A stretch of DNA of 64,000 nucleotides from Oscillospiraceae bacterium (GCA_910574995.1 CAJTCS010000004.1:248001-312000); one strand, 5' to 3'; shown: positions 52,154-61,440, counted from the first letter of the stretch. Notes: a model not told the origin generated them from the sequence alone. Made by a program: numbers and translations.

Positions 52154-52696
52154 TTACCCCAATTTCTGCCCCTGCGCCAGCTTTTTCTCCGCGATCTTAC
52201 TCAGCAGCTTGCGGTCTGTATGAGCTATCTGCGGGGCGTAGTATTCTTTTAAATGGCGCACCATTTCCGGGCTGAATGTCAGCTTCCATCTGCCGCTCCT
52301 GTAAATCTCCATCGCTTCCGCCCATACTTGGTTCAGATAGGCTCTGGAAGCGGCTTCATCCTCTAAGATGTGTTTTTCCGCCTGTTCCGGGCATACTTGT
52401 ATGGGGATGAATCGGCGGTTTCCGGAGCGGTCAAGGGGCAGGAAGTCAAGGACGTTGGATGTCCCGCCGAACACGCACTGCCTTGGGCGGTCTGCCGGGT
52501 GGGTTTCGTAAGGTACCACAAACAAAGTTTTTCCATTTTGCAAGAGGATTTGAACATCTCCATATCCCGGAATGGATTCTAAAACAATTTCTGCTCTTTG
52601 TCCTTTTATGAAATACCTACCTTGCCAACGGTCAGAATTTCCATCTATTTTTGCGCAATTTTTTTCTCTCAAAAATCCTACAATGTCAAAATGCAA
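52154..52696 (-). pseudogene. Chimera: unknown N-terminus fused to VapE fragment
   Basis: The last ~110 codons (DRPRQCVFGGTSNVLDFLPLDRSGNRRF.., EDEAASRAYLNQVWAEAMEI) are a middle piece of a virulence-associated E (VapE) helicase-like protein, cut at both ends. The first ~70 codons (VGFLREKNCAKIDGNSDRWQ, GYGDVQILLQNGKTLF) belong to another gene whose frame stays open upstream to about 52800. Junction near VVPYETHP. Confidence 0.6.
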
Positions 52697-52763
52697 TACT
52701 TTTCCAGTTTTGATATGTGCGCCATCAATGGAAACTTTAACATTCTGTTCAGTGAGCTGGTTT

Positions 52764-53252
52764 TTAAGGTCTGCTGGACAGACTGGATATCGCCAGCCAC
52801 TGCTGAAGGATTTTCTCGTTCGCCCATCCCTGATATTTCCAATGCTCCGGGTTCTGGACGTTTTCCAGCTCTGTCAAAAGGGACGGCAAATCATTTCCTG
52901 TGACAATGAAGTTTTTGATATGGTACTCAACCGGATCGTAGTTCTCACCGATATAATCATAGACGACCAATTCACCGGTCTGATAATAGTCGTAGAGACA
53001 CTCTGCAACCAGAAGTGCCGCATTGATAAAGTCGTGCATAAGCGTTTCGCTGATATAGAAATCCGTGATCTTCGACGGCGGCTTCTGCTTGTATTGCTCG
53101 ATTTCCTCTTGAATGGTTTGGTTCAGAAGTGTAATGGCCTCCGACACATTGAAAACAGTAAAATTTACGTTTCTCAATTGTTCTGCCACAATAGTGTCCA
53201 GCAGGTCTAGGCCATCGTCACTTTGCCTTACGGTGATGCCCCAGGCTCCCAT
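52764..53252 (-). CDS. DUF4259-like protein, C-terminus altered
   Basis: 162 residues: MGAWGITVRQSDDGLDLLDT, AALLVAECLYDYYQTGEL and YIGENYDPVEYHIKNFIV fit DUF4259-type proteins. The last nine residues look frameshifted: the next frame reads DIQSVQQTLK, which fits the family better. Possibly an immunity protein; this is uncertain. Confidence 0.6.
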   Translation of the reverse strand: MGAWGITVRQSDDGLDLLDTIVAEQLRNVNFTVFNVSEAITLLNQTIQEEIEQYKQKPPSKITDFYISETLMHDFINAALLVAECLYDYYQTGELVVYDYIGENYDPVEYHIKNFIVTGNDLPSLLTELENVQNPEHWKYQGWANEKILQQWLAISSLSSRP

Positions 53253-53514
53253 TTCAACCTCCTTCGTGGTCTGAAAAATTTGTCCTTTAAGTGCGGCCTT
53301 GGTTTTTCACCCCCTCCCGCAGGCCCCATTTGAGGGCCGTTTTTAGTGGAAAAAGAATAAGGACAAACCGCCAACCCGTTGCAACGCAAGGGTTTTCCGA
53401 TTTGTCTATATTTTTCTTGTTTATTTCTTCAACACGACTAAGATCTACAAAAATAGCAATAACCGATCCGATGACAATGATAATTCCAATTCCAAAGCCC
53501 CAATTAAATAAATC

Positions 53515-53868
53515 TCAGCATATAAAGTTATAAATAAATTTACAGAAAACCGATATTACAATCCCAAACATAATCATATATATATTGTCACCTGTGCTTA
53601 TAGAATTAGCATGGTATGGTGTATGCTTTTGAACTGGATGACCCAACTTTGATATTTTATCATCGATATATCTTAAATCCGTCGCCATTTTCTGTATAGA
53701 AAACTCAAGTGTTTGCACTTGGCGTAAATAAATCACTAAAACATCGCGATTAAATATATTCATCTTTTCAGCGGTTACACTTTTAAAATCAGAACCTCTA
53801 CTATGAATATAGCTTATATTGAATTGCATGAGGGATACCGAATAGTGTTTCCAGAGAACAATTTTCAA
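53515..53868 (-). CDS. Hypothetical protein with C-terminal membrane helix
   Basis: 117 residues, AT-rich. A helical segment (LRQVQTLEFSIQKMATDLRYIDDKI) and a C-terminal hydrophobic helix (YMIMFGIVISVFCKFIYNF). It overlaps the decayed DUF4062-like gene upstream and may be its displaced C-terminal part. 53253-53514 has no clear gene. Confidence 0.35.
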   Translation of the reverse strand: MKIVLWKHYSVSLMQFNISYIHSRGSDFKSVTAEKMNIFNRDVLVIYLRQVQTLEFSIQKMATDLRYIDDKISKLGHPVQKHTPYHANSISTGDNIYMIMFGIVISVFCKFIYNFIC

Positions 53869-53869
53869 T

Positions 53870-54276
53870 TAAATGTTCTTGAGAAGATGTATCTAATGAA
53901 GGAAAATCACCTAATTCCAGCAAAACCCCTTTTTCAAAACTAAAAGAGATTTCTACCTGTTTTTTATCTTTCAACATGATTTCGATCTCTTCTTCCGTCC
54001 TTGAGCCATATTTGTCTGTAGGTGTCCCAAATCGTGTCCACAGTATCGCAACAGGAGCGTCACAATTTTTTATAAATTGTTCATTTAACAAGGTCTGTGG
54101 CTTTCCTCCTAATTGTGGATAAGAACTTTTATACCAGTATTTTGGATGGAAATTCCAAGTATGCTAGAATATCTTTCATTAAAGTCAGCCACAACTTTTT
54201 CAACCAATTCAACTTCGTTTTGAATGTCTCCAGGGCAAGAAATTAATAAATCATATTCCTTTATATTCCTTGACAT
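53870..54276 (-). pseudogene. DUF4062-like (SLOG/TIR-type) protein, frameshifted
   Basis: ATG 54276 behind GGGAGG: MSRNIKEYDLLISCPGDIQN. A frameshift near 54135 moves the protein to KYWYKSSYPQLGGKPQTLLN and CDAPVAILWTRFGTPTDKYG, followed by EEEIEIMLKDKKQV. After KKQV the frame breaks again. This fold occurs at the N-terminus of many abortive-infection-type genes; this copy is dead. Confidence 0.65.
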
Positions 54277-54454
54277 ATTCAACCTCCCTTACTATTCTCA
54301 ACTACTTCTCTTTATAGCATTTACAAAGTATACAAGTCTCCTTTTGCTCAATCTGCTCCCTGAAGGCTTTTTTCAAGAAAAACCTGTTTTTGTTGTGTTT
54401 CAGCAAAAAAGTACAGAGCTGAAATTTTCCCTTTTGCTCTATCTCGATTTATTT

Positions 54455-54719
54455 CTAAATCCCCGGAGATATTCCATCTGCATTGTCAATTAAAAAAATG
54501 CAGACGTCAGAATCTTCTAGCGCAAGAGCATAGTGATTTCCTGCACTTAATGTAGAAACCCCCTTCACTTTCAAACGTATGAACATCTGCCAGTCCAGTT
54601 TGTTCAATGATTCGTTTGAGTTCTGCCCGGATAGGATTTTATTTGGGAGGAACGCCCGCAACATCATACTTCGAGCTGATGAACACTTTGATTTTATATC
54701 TATTCAAATTTCTGCTCAT
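54455..54719 (-). pseudogene. Second DUF4062-like protein, stop and frameshift
   Basis: ATG 54719: MSRNLNRYKIKVFISSKYDV, an in-frame TAA after VPPK, NPIRAELKRIIEQTGLADV in the same frame, then a frameshift to STLSAGNHYALALEDSDVCI and FLIDNADGISPG, ending at 54455. VFISS and LIDNADGISPG are DUF4062 hallmarks. It shares its MSRN start with the gene just downstream. Confidence 0.65.
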
Positions 54720-54787
54720 TTTACTTTCTCCTTATTCCAGCAAGATTGTTTTGCTGATAAATTGTTAGAGAGTGGGATAATCTTCTG

Positions 54788-55369
54788 TTAATGAGAATGT
54801 GAAAGAAATTTTTCAATTATTCTATATCGAAATGCAACGTCATTCCACATCTCAAAATCACAAGCTATGAAGGGATGGGCCGTAGTGCCACCGTTTTTTC
54901 CCCGCCTGGAGATAATCCCAACAGCATTTACCCTTTCGATCCATCTGGCAGGAGTCAAGGTATAAGAAGGGGAACGAACATCACCAAGTAATTGCTGAAA
55001 TGCCTACTCGTCAAAGTTGGGATTGTTTTCTCTTTCCCACTGGCCCAGAAACGCGATCGTATTCCTGCTGCGCAGCCAGCTTTGGATCACATAGCTTGGG
55101 TTCTCTGGGTTAAAGCGCTTTGCGATATCTGTCAGTGAAATATAATCATCTGTGGGATACAAATACTTTTCTACAACTGCTTGAAGTTGTTGCTTCTCTT
55201 TCGAATCGTGAATTTTGGCCTCTCCACGGTTGATAAGTTCAAAGATACGGTCTCGTATAAACTCCAGGTCTTCCGCTTTGAGCAGGGATTTTTCACTTAG
55301 CCTCTTGGCATACTCATCCCTCGTTATCGCGTAGGCCCATAGTAGCTCAGATTGACTTGCTCGTTCCAT
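54788..55369 (-). pseudogene. KilA-N domain protein with internal TAG stop
   Basis: 194 codons in one frame. DYISLTDIAKRFNPENPSYVIQSWLRSRNTIAFLGQWERENNPNFDE is followed by TAG at 55004-55006. The same frame then continues AFQQLLGDVRSPSYTLTPAR and WIERVNAVGIISRRGKNGGT to the stop at 54788, a normal KilA-N domain end. A Tyr-to-amber mutation explains it. Confidence 0.75.
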
Positions 55370-55719
55370 TCTTCATCGTCCTCAATATTCCGATTGGGAT
55401 TTCTACATCGACTAGATTTCATTTCCTCCACAGCAAAGTATGTGGCGTGGTCAATAATGCCAAACGTGTACTTATAATTGTTTAGAAACTTCTTCAAGAC
55501 ATCACGGCTCCACACCGTTCTACCAGATGGAGAAGGAATACCTTACTTGCGCAAATGTTCTTGAATTTTCTACAAACTGTTTCCTGACAGGCATAAGCAA
55601 AATATCTCCCGCACGATTTCGGCCTCCTGCTCAACTGTTTCTACTCTCTTGTTCTTGTCGCGTCGAAAGCCATAGCATGCTTTGCCAAAGATTTTTGATT
55701 TCAACGGGGGCAACTTCAC
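55324..55719 (-). pseudogene. Serine recombinase remnant with two stops
   Basis: From about 55719: GFRRDKNKRVETVEQEAEIV and REIFCLCLSGNSL, stop, KIQEHLRK, stop, GIPSPSGRTVWSRDVLKKFL and NNYKYTFGIIDHATYFAVEE. This is a recombinase-domain piece; the catalytic domain and zinc ribbon are absent. 55720-55969 has no gene. Confidence 0.7.
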
Positions 55720-55969
55720 GCGAATCTTCCTTTCTTACATTATAGTGGGTTGCTTGAGCGTTTTCAAGTAGAACCTACAAATTAGTGGTATTTATTTCTC
55801 TTTTTCCCTCCACTAAACATGATTATTTGTGACTTATTAGGTGTTTCCTATAGACTAAAGAACAAAAAAGGCGTGGATTATGATGTTATCCCACGCTTTT
55901 TGCTTCATCAATAGAATTTTAAAGTATAAAAAAAGAGAAAAAAGCCTCTAAAATGCTTTTGTCTCCTTT

Positions 55970-56150
55970 TGGCAGGGGCAGAAGGATTCGAACCCTCGGC
56001 ACGCGGTTTTGGAGTGGATGTGGAAAAAGCATGAACGGACATATAACGGCCAGTTTTCCGCACAGTTGAGCCGTCTGTATTTCCACAACACACGCCCCCA
56101 AAATTTTTGATGATTTATTGATGATATTTGTAATTCTCAGCCCCAAAGCT
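55970..56150 (-). repeat. Inverted att-like repeat with tRNA-Trp 3' fragment, right copy
   Basis: Minus strand 56015-55970: CTCCAAAACCGCGTGCCGAG, then GGTTCGAATCC and TCTGCCCCTGCCA. This is the anticodon-loop-to-CCA half of tRNA-Trp with a good T-arm. No 5' half exists. The flanking 130 bp matches 43905-44030 inverted. It is followed by a T-rich hairpin. Confidence 0.7.
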
Positions 56151-56295
56151 CAAGAAATCAACGGTTTTTGGTACGTCGATGCTACAATAATCACAGTCCT
56201 GTGTTAAGCCTCTCACTCTCTCAAATTTTGAGCCGCTAAACAAAGAGTAGGCAGAAGAGCTGTTTGAACAGGATGCTTTCCATCCCATTCGTATC

Positions 56296-58290
56296 TTACA
56301 ACGTGCTTGCCACCTCGTAAGCGTCCCAGATGGCATACATGATATTGCTCACATTGTTGGCGTCGCCAATCAACCGCACCTCGGACAGCCTGTTCTTACA
56401 GGCATCGTACAGGCTCTTCTCGGCCCGATAGCCCACGCAGAGGATGACGGAATCCGCGTCCACCGCGCACTCGCCGTCCTCGCTGCTGAGAATGGCCTTG
56501 CCCTGCTCCACCGCCTTGACTGTGGTATTGCACCGAACCTCAATGCCGTTGAAGGGGATGAGGGCCTCCAACATTTCACTGTTTGCATGGCAGAGGGGGC
56601 CGTTCACCGCAAGCAGCTTGCCCAGAGCCTCCACGATGGTGACCTTCACGCCCTTCTTCGCCAACCAAAGAGCGGTCTCACAGCCCACCAGCCCGCCGCC
56701 GATAATGACTGTGGCCTTGCCCGGGTCCGCCTTGTCTAACAGCATATCCTCGGCGGGATAGATGTTACCGCCCTCCATGGGCAGGGTCTTGGGCCGGGAG
56801 CCGGTGGCGAAGATGACGGCGTCGGCGTTTTCATTATCGATAAGTTTCTCATCGGCGCGGGTGTTCAGCCGCACGTCCACCCCCAACTCATCCAGCTCGT
56901 GGGCATACCACCGGGCCAAAGCCAGGTCGTCCTCCTTGAACTCCGGCGCGCCGCCAGGCAGCAGGTTGCCTCCCAGCTGGGCGTTGGCCTCTATCAGCAC
57001 CGGCTTGTGGCCCCGCAGAGCCAGAACCCTTGCCGCCTCGCACCCGGCGGGACCTCCGCCAATGACCAGCACCTTCTTCGGCCGGAGGGCGGGAACCAGC
57101 CGTGCCGCACGTTCCCGGCAGCAGGCGGGATTCACGGCGCAGTTCAGCGCGGAATACTCCTGGATGCGGCCCATACAGCCCTCCTGGCAGCTGAGGCAGG
57201 GCCGGATGGAGTCCGCTTTACCGGCCCGCAGCTTGCTCACGTAGTCCGGGTCGGCCAGCAGGGGGCGGCCCAGAGAGACTATATCGCATGCGCCATCTTC
57301 CACAGCCTTTACGGCTAGGTTGGGGTCGTCCATGCGTCCGGCGCAAATTACCGGTACGGAGACGTTTTCCTTTACCAGCTTGGCGTAGGGGATGTACAGC
57401 CCCTTTTTCTGGTACATAGGCGGGTGGCTCCACCACCAAGCATCGTAGCTGCCTACGTCCACATCCAGGCAGTCGTAGCCATATTCTACCAGCAGCTTGG
57501 CGGCCTCCACACCCTCTTCCAGGTCACGGCCCTTCTCCTCAAACTCCTCACCGGGCAGTGCGCCCACGCGGTAGTCCTTGATAAAGCTCTTGGGGCTGTA
57601 CCGCAGGGCCACCACGAAGTCCCGGCCGCATTTCTCATGAATCTCCTCCACAATCTCCCGGGCGAAGCGCAGACGGTTCTCCAGGGGGCCGCCATATTCG
57701 TCGGTACGATGGTTGAAGAAGGAGATAGCAAACTGGTCGATAAGGTACCCCTCGTGGACGGCATGAATTTCCACTCCGTCAAATCCAGCCCGCTTGGCGT
57801 TATATGCGCCCTCGCCGAAACGCTTGACAATGGTATGTATCTCCTCCACCGTCAGCTCCCGGCAGACCTTATCAAGCCAGCGATGCATGATGGGCGACGG
57901 CGCCACCGGCGGGTACTCGCCCAGGTTGGTGGGGATGGTCACCCGGCCAAAGCCGCCGGACATTTGCAGCCAGATTTTGCTGCCGTAGGCGTGGATGCGC
58001 TCGGTCATCTCCCGGCTGGTGCGCACGAACTGCACGGGGTTGTAGGTGGGGCTGGGGACGTTGGGCATACCATGCTCCTCCACCTCGTTATCTACAAAGG
58101 TAACCCCGGTAATAATCAGCCCGGTGCCGCCCTTGGCCCGCTCGGTGTAGTAGTCGATGCCCCGCTGGTTCCAGCCGCCGTCCGCGTCCCCCAGGCCCAG
58201 GGGGCCCATGGGGGCCATGGCGAAACGGTTGGGCAGGGTCAGCCTGCCGATTTGGACTTCGTCAAACAGGGGTTGATGTTTTGCATTCAT
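56296..58290 (-). CDS. NADH:flavin oxidoreductase (Old Yellow Enzyme / FadH-BaiCD type)
   Basis: 664 residues. OYE barrel (1-350): NRFAMAPMGPLG, GVEIHAVHEGYLIDQF (active-site His pair region), and Fe-S cluster CLSCQEGCMGR with downstream cysteines. The second half has an FAD dinucleotide site VLVIGGGPAGCEAARVLALRG and an NAD(P) site VIIGGGLVGCETALWLAKKG. It reduces C=C bonds conjugated to carbonyls (dienoyl-CoA, bile-acid or xenobiotic enones). It sits with the hydrolase 22 bp upstream, in one operon. Confidence 0.93.
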   Translation of the reverse strand: MNAKHQPLFDEVQIGRLTLPNRFAMAPMGPLGLGDADGGWNQRGIDYYTERAKGGTGLIITGVTFVDNEVEEHGMPNVPSPTYNPVQFVRTSREMTERIHAYGSKIWLQMSGGFGRVTIPTNLGEYPPVAPSPIMHRWLDKVCRELTVEEIHTIVKRFGEGAYNAKRAGFDGVEIHAVHEGYLIDQFAISFFNHRTDEYGGPLENRLRFAREIVEEIHEKCGRDFVVALRYSPKSFIKDYRVGALPGEEFEEKGRDLEEGVEAAKLLVEYGYDCLDVDVGSYDAWWWSHPPMYQKKGLYIPYAKLVKENVSVPVICAGRMDDPNLAVKAVEDGACDIVSLGRPLLADPDYVSKLRAGKADSIRPCLSCQEGCMGRIQEYSALNCAVNPACCRERAARLVPALRPKKVLVIGGGPAGCEAARVLALRGHKPVLIEANAQLGGNLLPGGAPEFKEDDLALARWYAHELDELGVDVRLNTRADEKLIDNENADAVIFATGSRPKTLPMEGGNIYPAEDMLLDKADPGKATVIIGGGLVGCETALWLAKKGVKVTIVEALGKLLAVNGPLCHANSEMLEALIPFNGIEVRCNTTVKAVEQGKAILSSEDGECAVDADSVILCVGYRAEKSLYDACKNRLSEVRLIGDANNVSNIMYAIWDAYEVASTL

Positions 58291-58312
58291 GGTATACGCT
58301 CCTTTCCTTTTC

Positions 58313-59248
58313 CTATGCGAAACAGCGCTGCATAAACTGGTCCACGATATCCAGAATCTGCTCTGTCCAGAATTCCGTGCCGCCGTGGTCGGCCCCCTTC
58401 AGAAGATAGAGGGCCACATCCTTGCCCGCCGCTTTCATGGCGTTATACAGAAGCACGCTCTCTTTGGTGTTGACGATCCGATCCTTGGTGCCGTGAAAGA
58501 TAAGTGTAGGAGCGACTGGGGTGCTTTCGTCGATGTTCTCTTCCACGGAAAGCTGGCGGCACAGGTCAGGACGGTTCCGCAGGTCCACGCCCCCCATCTC
58601 CATGCCCTCGGGGCTGTCAGGCTGATGGTGGTTCAGGGTGGAGGGGTTCCCGTCCTCCAGCATAACGCTGACCGAGCCGTAATAATTGACAATGCCCTTC
58701 ACCTCGGCGGAAACGCCAGGGAACAGATTCTCTTCCGTATCATCGTTATGGCGCAGGCCGGCCCACATAGCCGTGTGCCCTCCGGAGGAATCTCCCGCAA
58801 CGATCATACGGTCAGGGTCTATACCGTACTTTTTAGCATTTACCCGCAGAAAACGGATGGCATTGCGTGTGTCTATCGCCTGGGCCGGAAAAGGGGCCTG
58901 GCCCGAGTGGCGGTACTGCACGATGGCGCATACATAGCCCCGGGCGGCCAGTCTGGCCATGTGGCACACGTTCATATAGACGTACTGCTCCATCCAGGCC
59001 GAGCCCTGCACAAACACAAAGCAGGGCCGTGCCATAGCCTGCTCCCCGCCAAATGCGTTGTAGGGATGGTTGCGGCTGGTGGGGGCCACGATCTGTAGAT
59101 GCAGCGGGACGCCGTCCATGTTGGCGTATTCCACGTCATGCAGGTAACAGGTCCCGGGCTCGTCGCCGGTGGTTTCCAGCACCTGCGCCCCTTCCACCTC
59201 CTCTGTAAATTCCGGGAATTCTTCATAGGTCCATGCTTTGATTTCCAT
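58313..59248 (-). CDS. Alpha/beta hydrolase (acetyl-esterase-like)
   Basis: 311 residues from ATG 59248 (TTAGGAGGAGCACAG). Nucleophile elbow AGDSSGGHTAMW (Ser), Asp in GTKDRIVN and His in KGADHGGTEFW; oxyanion region FVQGSAWMEQYVY. No signal peptide. It probably releases a hydroxy or acid compound that the adjacent reductase acts on. Confidence 0.9.
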   Translation of the reverse strand: MEIKAWTYEEFPEFTEEVEGAQVLETTGDEPGTCYLHDVEYANMDGVPLHLQIVAPTSRNHPYNAFGGEQAMARPCFVFVQGSAWMEQYVYMNVCHMARLAARGYVCAIVQYRHSGQAPFPAQAIDTRNAIRFLRVNAKKYGIDPDRMIVAGDSSGGHTAMWAGLRHNDDTEENLFPGVSAEVKGIVNYYGSVSVMLEDGNPSTLNHHQPDSPEGMEMGGVDLRNRPDLCRQLSVEENIDESTPVAPTLIFHGTKDRIVNTKESVLLYNAMKAAGKDVALYLLKGADHGGTEFWTEQILDIVDQFMQRCFA

Positions 59249-59309
59249 CTGTGCTCCTCCTAACAAAAATATTTTGAAAGCGATTTCCGCATGGTTGTGC
59301 GGTGACCGT

Positions 59310-59849
59310 TCATACTCTTTTTCCTACTTCGTAGGCCTGGGCCAGGGCCTGGTGGCCTTGAACGGCTCCTCTCTCTAAAACGCCCCCAGCGAATACCACC
59401 TGGGCTAGCTGTACCCCTTTAAAGCAGCGCGTCCAGCCTAATAGTCCATTTGCGGCACCCTGCACTGTGCTTTCCAGCAACTCTCCTGCGGTGGACAGCA
59501 GATAGACATTCTTGAAACGCACGTCGCTGCCGTAAAGCGGGAATGTCCTGTCCAAAAGGCTTTTCATGCTCCCGCACATCCCATAGAAATAGATGGGCGT
59601 TGCAAAAGCGACTGCATCGGCGTTTTTCATGATTGGCAAGATATCCTTGACATCATCTTGCAACACACATTTTCCAGACTTCTGGCAGGCGAGGCACCCT
59701 CGGCAGCCTTCCAGGCGCTTATTCGCCAGGCGGATTAGTATTGCCTCATGCCCAGCATCCTCAGCGCCCTTTGCAAAAGCCTGAGCCAGACAGTCGGAGT
59801 TCCCGCCTTGACGTAGCCCGGTAGACAGAATCAATACGCTTTTTTTCAC
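59310..59849 (-). CDS. NADPH-dependent FMN reductase / flavodoxin-fold protein
   Basis: 179 residues. STGLRQGGNSDCLAQAFAKGA (FMN phosphate loop), GCRGCLACQKSGKCVLQDD (Cys-rich segment of the iron-sulfur flavoprotein-like group) and ATPIYFYGMCGSMKSLLDR. It could supply reduced flavin or electrons to the upstream enzymes. Stop and hydrolase start are 61 bp apart. Confidence 0.9.
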   Translation of the reverse strand: MKKSVLILSTGLRQGGNSDCLAQAFAKGAEDAGHEAILIRLANKRLEGCRGCLACQKSGKCVLQDDVKDILPIMKNADAVAFATPIYFYGMCGSMKSLLDRTFPLYGSDVRFKNVYLLSTAGELLESTVQGAANGLLGWTRCFKGVQLAQVVFAGGVLERGAVQGHQALAQAYEVGKRV

Positions 59850-59963
59850 TATATGCTCTCCCCTAAAGTTATCCGTGCGCAGAGTCTCTACGAATATAAT
59901 AACACAAAAAATGCCGCTGTCTAATCAGCAGAACAGCGGCAGGTATCAACAAAGAGTTGATAC

Positions 59964-60881
59964 TTAAAACATTTCCTGTATCATCTGCAGAGTCCTTTCC
60001 TCCATGCGGTCCCGGCGGATCAGCAGGCTGACTTTCCAGGGGAGGGCGTCGGCCAAGGGGATGCGGCGGATTTCCGACAGGCTGACCTCGTCCTGGTGGA
60101 TATCCACATCAATGCCGATTCCCAGCCCCTGCCGGCAAAAGCGGTAGATGAGCTGAATCTCCATCGTCTTTATCACAATTTGCGGTGTAAAGCCAAAATC
60201 TCTGCAGCGTTGGATAAAACTGTTACAGCAGTCAAACTTTTCGGTCAGCGTAATAAAGCGTTCCTCCCGTAGCTGGCCGATGGAAAGGGAGTCCCGGCCA
60301 TAGAGCGGATGCCCTTGGCAGACGATGGCGTTTAGGGTTGCGCGGTAAAGTTCCTTTGACCACAGTTCCGGGTCGGCCGCCTGCCCGGTGATAAATCCCG
60401 CGTCACAGTCTCCGTTTAGCACCAACCGGATAATTTCCTCCCGGTCCCGCTCGTCCCAGCGGATCGGCACACCTAAATGCTCTTGGAGTAGGTCCAGCTT
60501 GTGTAAGGGGAACACATTGAGTACCCCGCAGGAGAACCCCAGGCGGAGCTGCCGGTCCTGTTCCTGTATGCGGCGTATGCCCGCCTCGATCTCATCGAAT
60601 TTTCGGAGAAACGCCGGGCAGTTTTTGTACAGGTATGTGCCGCACGCAGTAGGGGCCATGCCTTTTTGGGTGCGGTCGAACAGCGGCGCTCCCAGCTCTT
60701 CCTCCAGCCTTTGTATGACACGGCTCAAGCCCTGGGGGGAGATAAACAGCTGCTTTGCCGCGCGGTTAATGCTGCCTTCTTCATAAACCCGCCAGAAACA
60801 GCGGATATCTTTGGTATCTATTGGGAATCCCCCCCCTTCTGCTTTCCTCCGGCCAAATTCTCTTGCCACCTTTTTATCCAT
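59964..60881 (-). CDS. LysR-family regulator
   Basis: 305 residues from ATG 60881. HTH: DIRCFWRVYEEGSINRAAKQLFISPQGLSRVIQRLEEELG; effector domain complete to EMF at 59964. The first 20 residues are extra compared with the family, whose start falls at codon ATA 60821, which has a G-rich site. It is oriented like the reductase/hydrolase genes and probably controls them. Confidence 0.88.
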   Translation of the reverse strand: MDKKVAREFGRRKAEGGGFPIDTKDIRCFWRVYEEGSINRAAKQLFISPQGLSRVIQRLEEELGAPLFDRTQKGMAPTACGTYLYKNCPAFLRKFDEIEAGIRRIQEQDRQLRLGFSCGVLNVFPLHKLDLLQEHLGVPIRWDERDREEIIRLVLNGDCDAGFITGQAADPELWSKELYRATLNAIVCQGHPLYGRDSLSIGQLREERFITLTEKFDCCNSFIQRCRDFGFTPQIVIKTMEIQLIYRFCRQGLGIGIDVDIHQDEVSLSEIRRIPLADALPWKVSLLIRRDRMEERTLQMIQEMF

Positions 60882-60930
60882 TTTAGCATACTGCCGCAGG
60901 ATTGACAATGAGAAAAAATTCTCCCGCCCC

Positions 60931-60970
60931 TTGACAAAGTACGGAAACAGACTATAATGGTGTATAGTCT
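60931..60970 (+). promoter_or_regulatory. marR promoter with overlapping operator
   Basis: -35 TTGACA (60931-60936), 16 bp, -10 TATAAT (60953-60958). A perfect inverted repeat AGACTATA-6nt-TATAGTCT (60949-60970) covers the -10. Confidence 0.85.
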
Positions 60971-60996
60971 GTATACGGACCAAAGGAGCGTGCGCT

Positions 60997-61440
60997 ATGG
61001 AAACTGACGTACAAAAACAGATCATCCAGTTCAACCTCATGTTCAAGAGCTACGATGACATATACCGCAGTGCGGCAAGAAAGTTTGATATGCCTGAGCT
61101 TACCCTATGGGTGCTGTATGCCCTGCGGGAAAGGCCGGACTGCACCCAAAAGGACCTGGTAGACCTGCTGCTGCAGCCCAAGCAGTCCATCCACACGGCG
61201 TTGCAGGCCCTGATACGGGATGGGTATGTGGTGTTGGAACACACGGCGGGCGACCGCAGGAGCAAGCATATACGCCTTACAGAAAGCGGGATAAAGCTGG
61301 CGGAGAAGACAGCCGACAAAATTGTCAGCGCCGAGAAAAGGGCTTTCCTAACCCTTTCTGACAGGTCGCGGGACAATCTGCTGCAGCTGTTCGAGCGGCT
61401 GATTTATGCCACCCAAGCCGAGATGCAAAAGCTTGAATAA
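60997..61440 (+). CDS. MarR-family regulator
   Basis: 147 residues. Winged helix: LTLWVLYALRERPDCTQKDLVDLLLQPKQSIHTALQALIRDGYVVLEH, wing DRRSKHIRLTESG. Autoregulation is likely from the palindrome over its promoter. It precedes the MATE chimera by 20 bp, so it probably controlled that exporter. Confidence 0.9.
   Translation: METDVQKQIIQFNLMFKSYDDIYRSAARKFDMPELTLWVLYALRERPDCTQKDLVDLLLQPKQSIHTALQALIRDGYVVLEHTAGDRRSKHIRLTESGIKLAEKTADKIVSAEKRAFLTLSDRSRDNLLQLFERLIYATQAEMQKLE

Noticed and set aside
55527-55745. 72-codon plus-strand frame
   Set aside because: Antisense of the recombinase remnant, whose minus-strand reading has clear recombinase-domain similarity despite two stops.
57424-58335. Plus-strand frame of 303 codons opposite the OYE gene
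   Set aside because: No start site or domain; the OYE reading shows all cofactor motifs.
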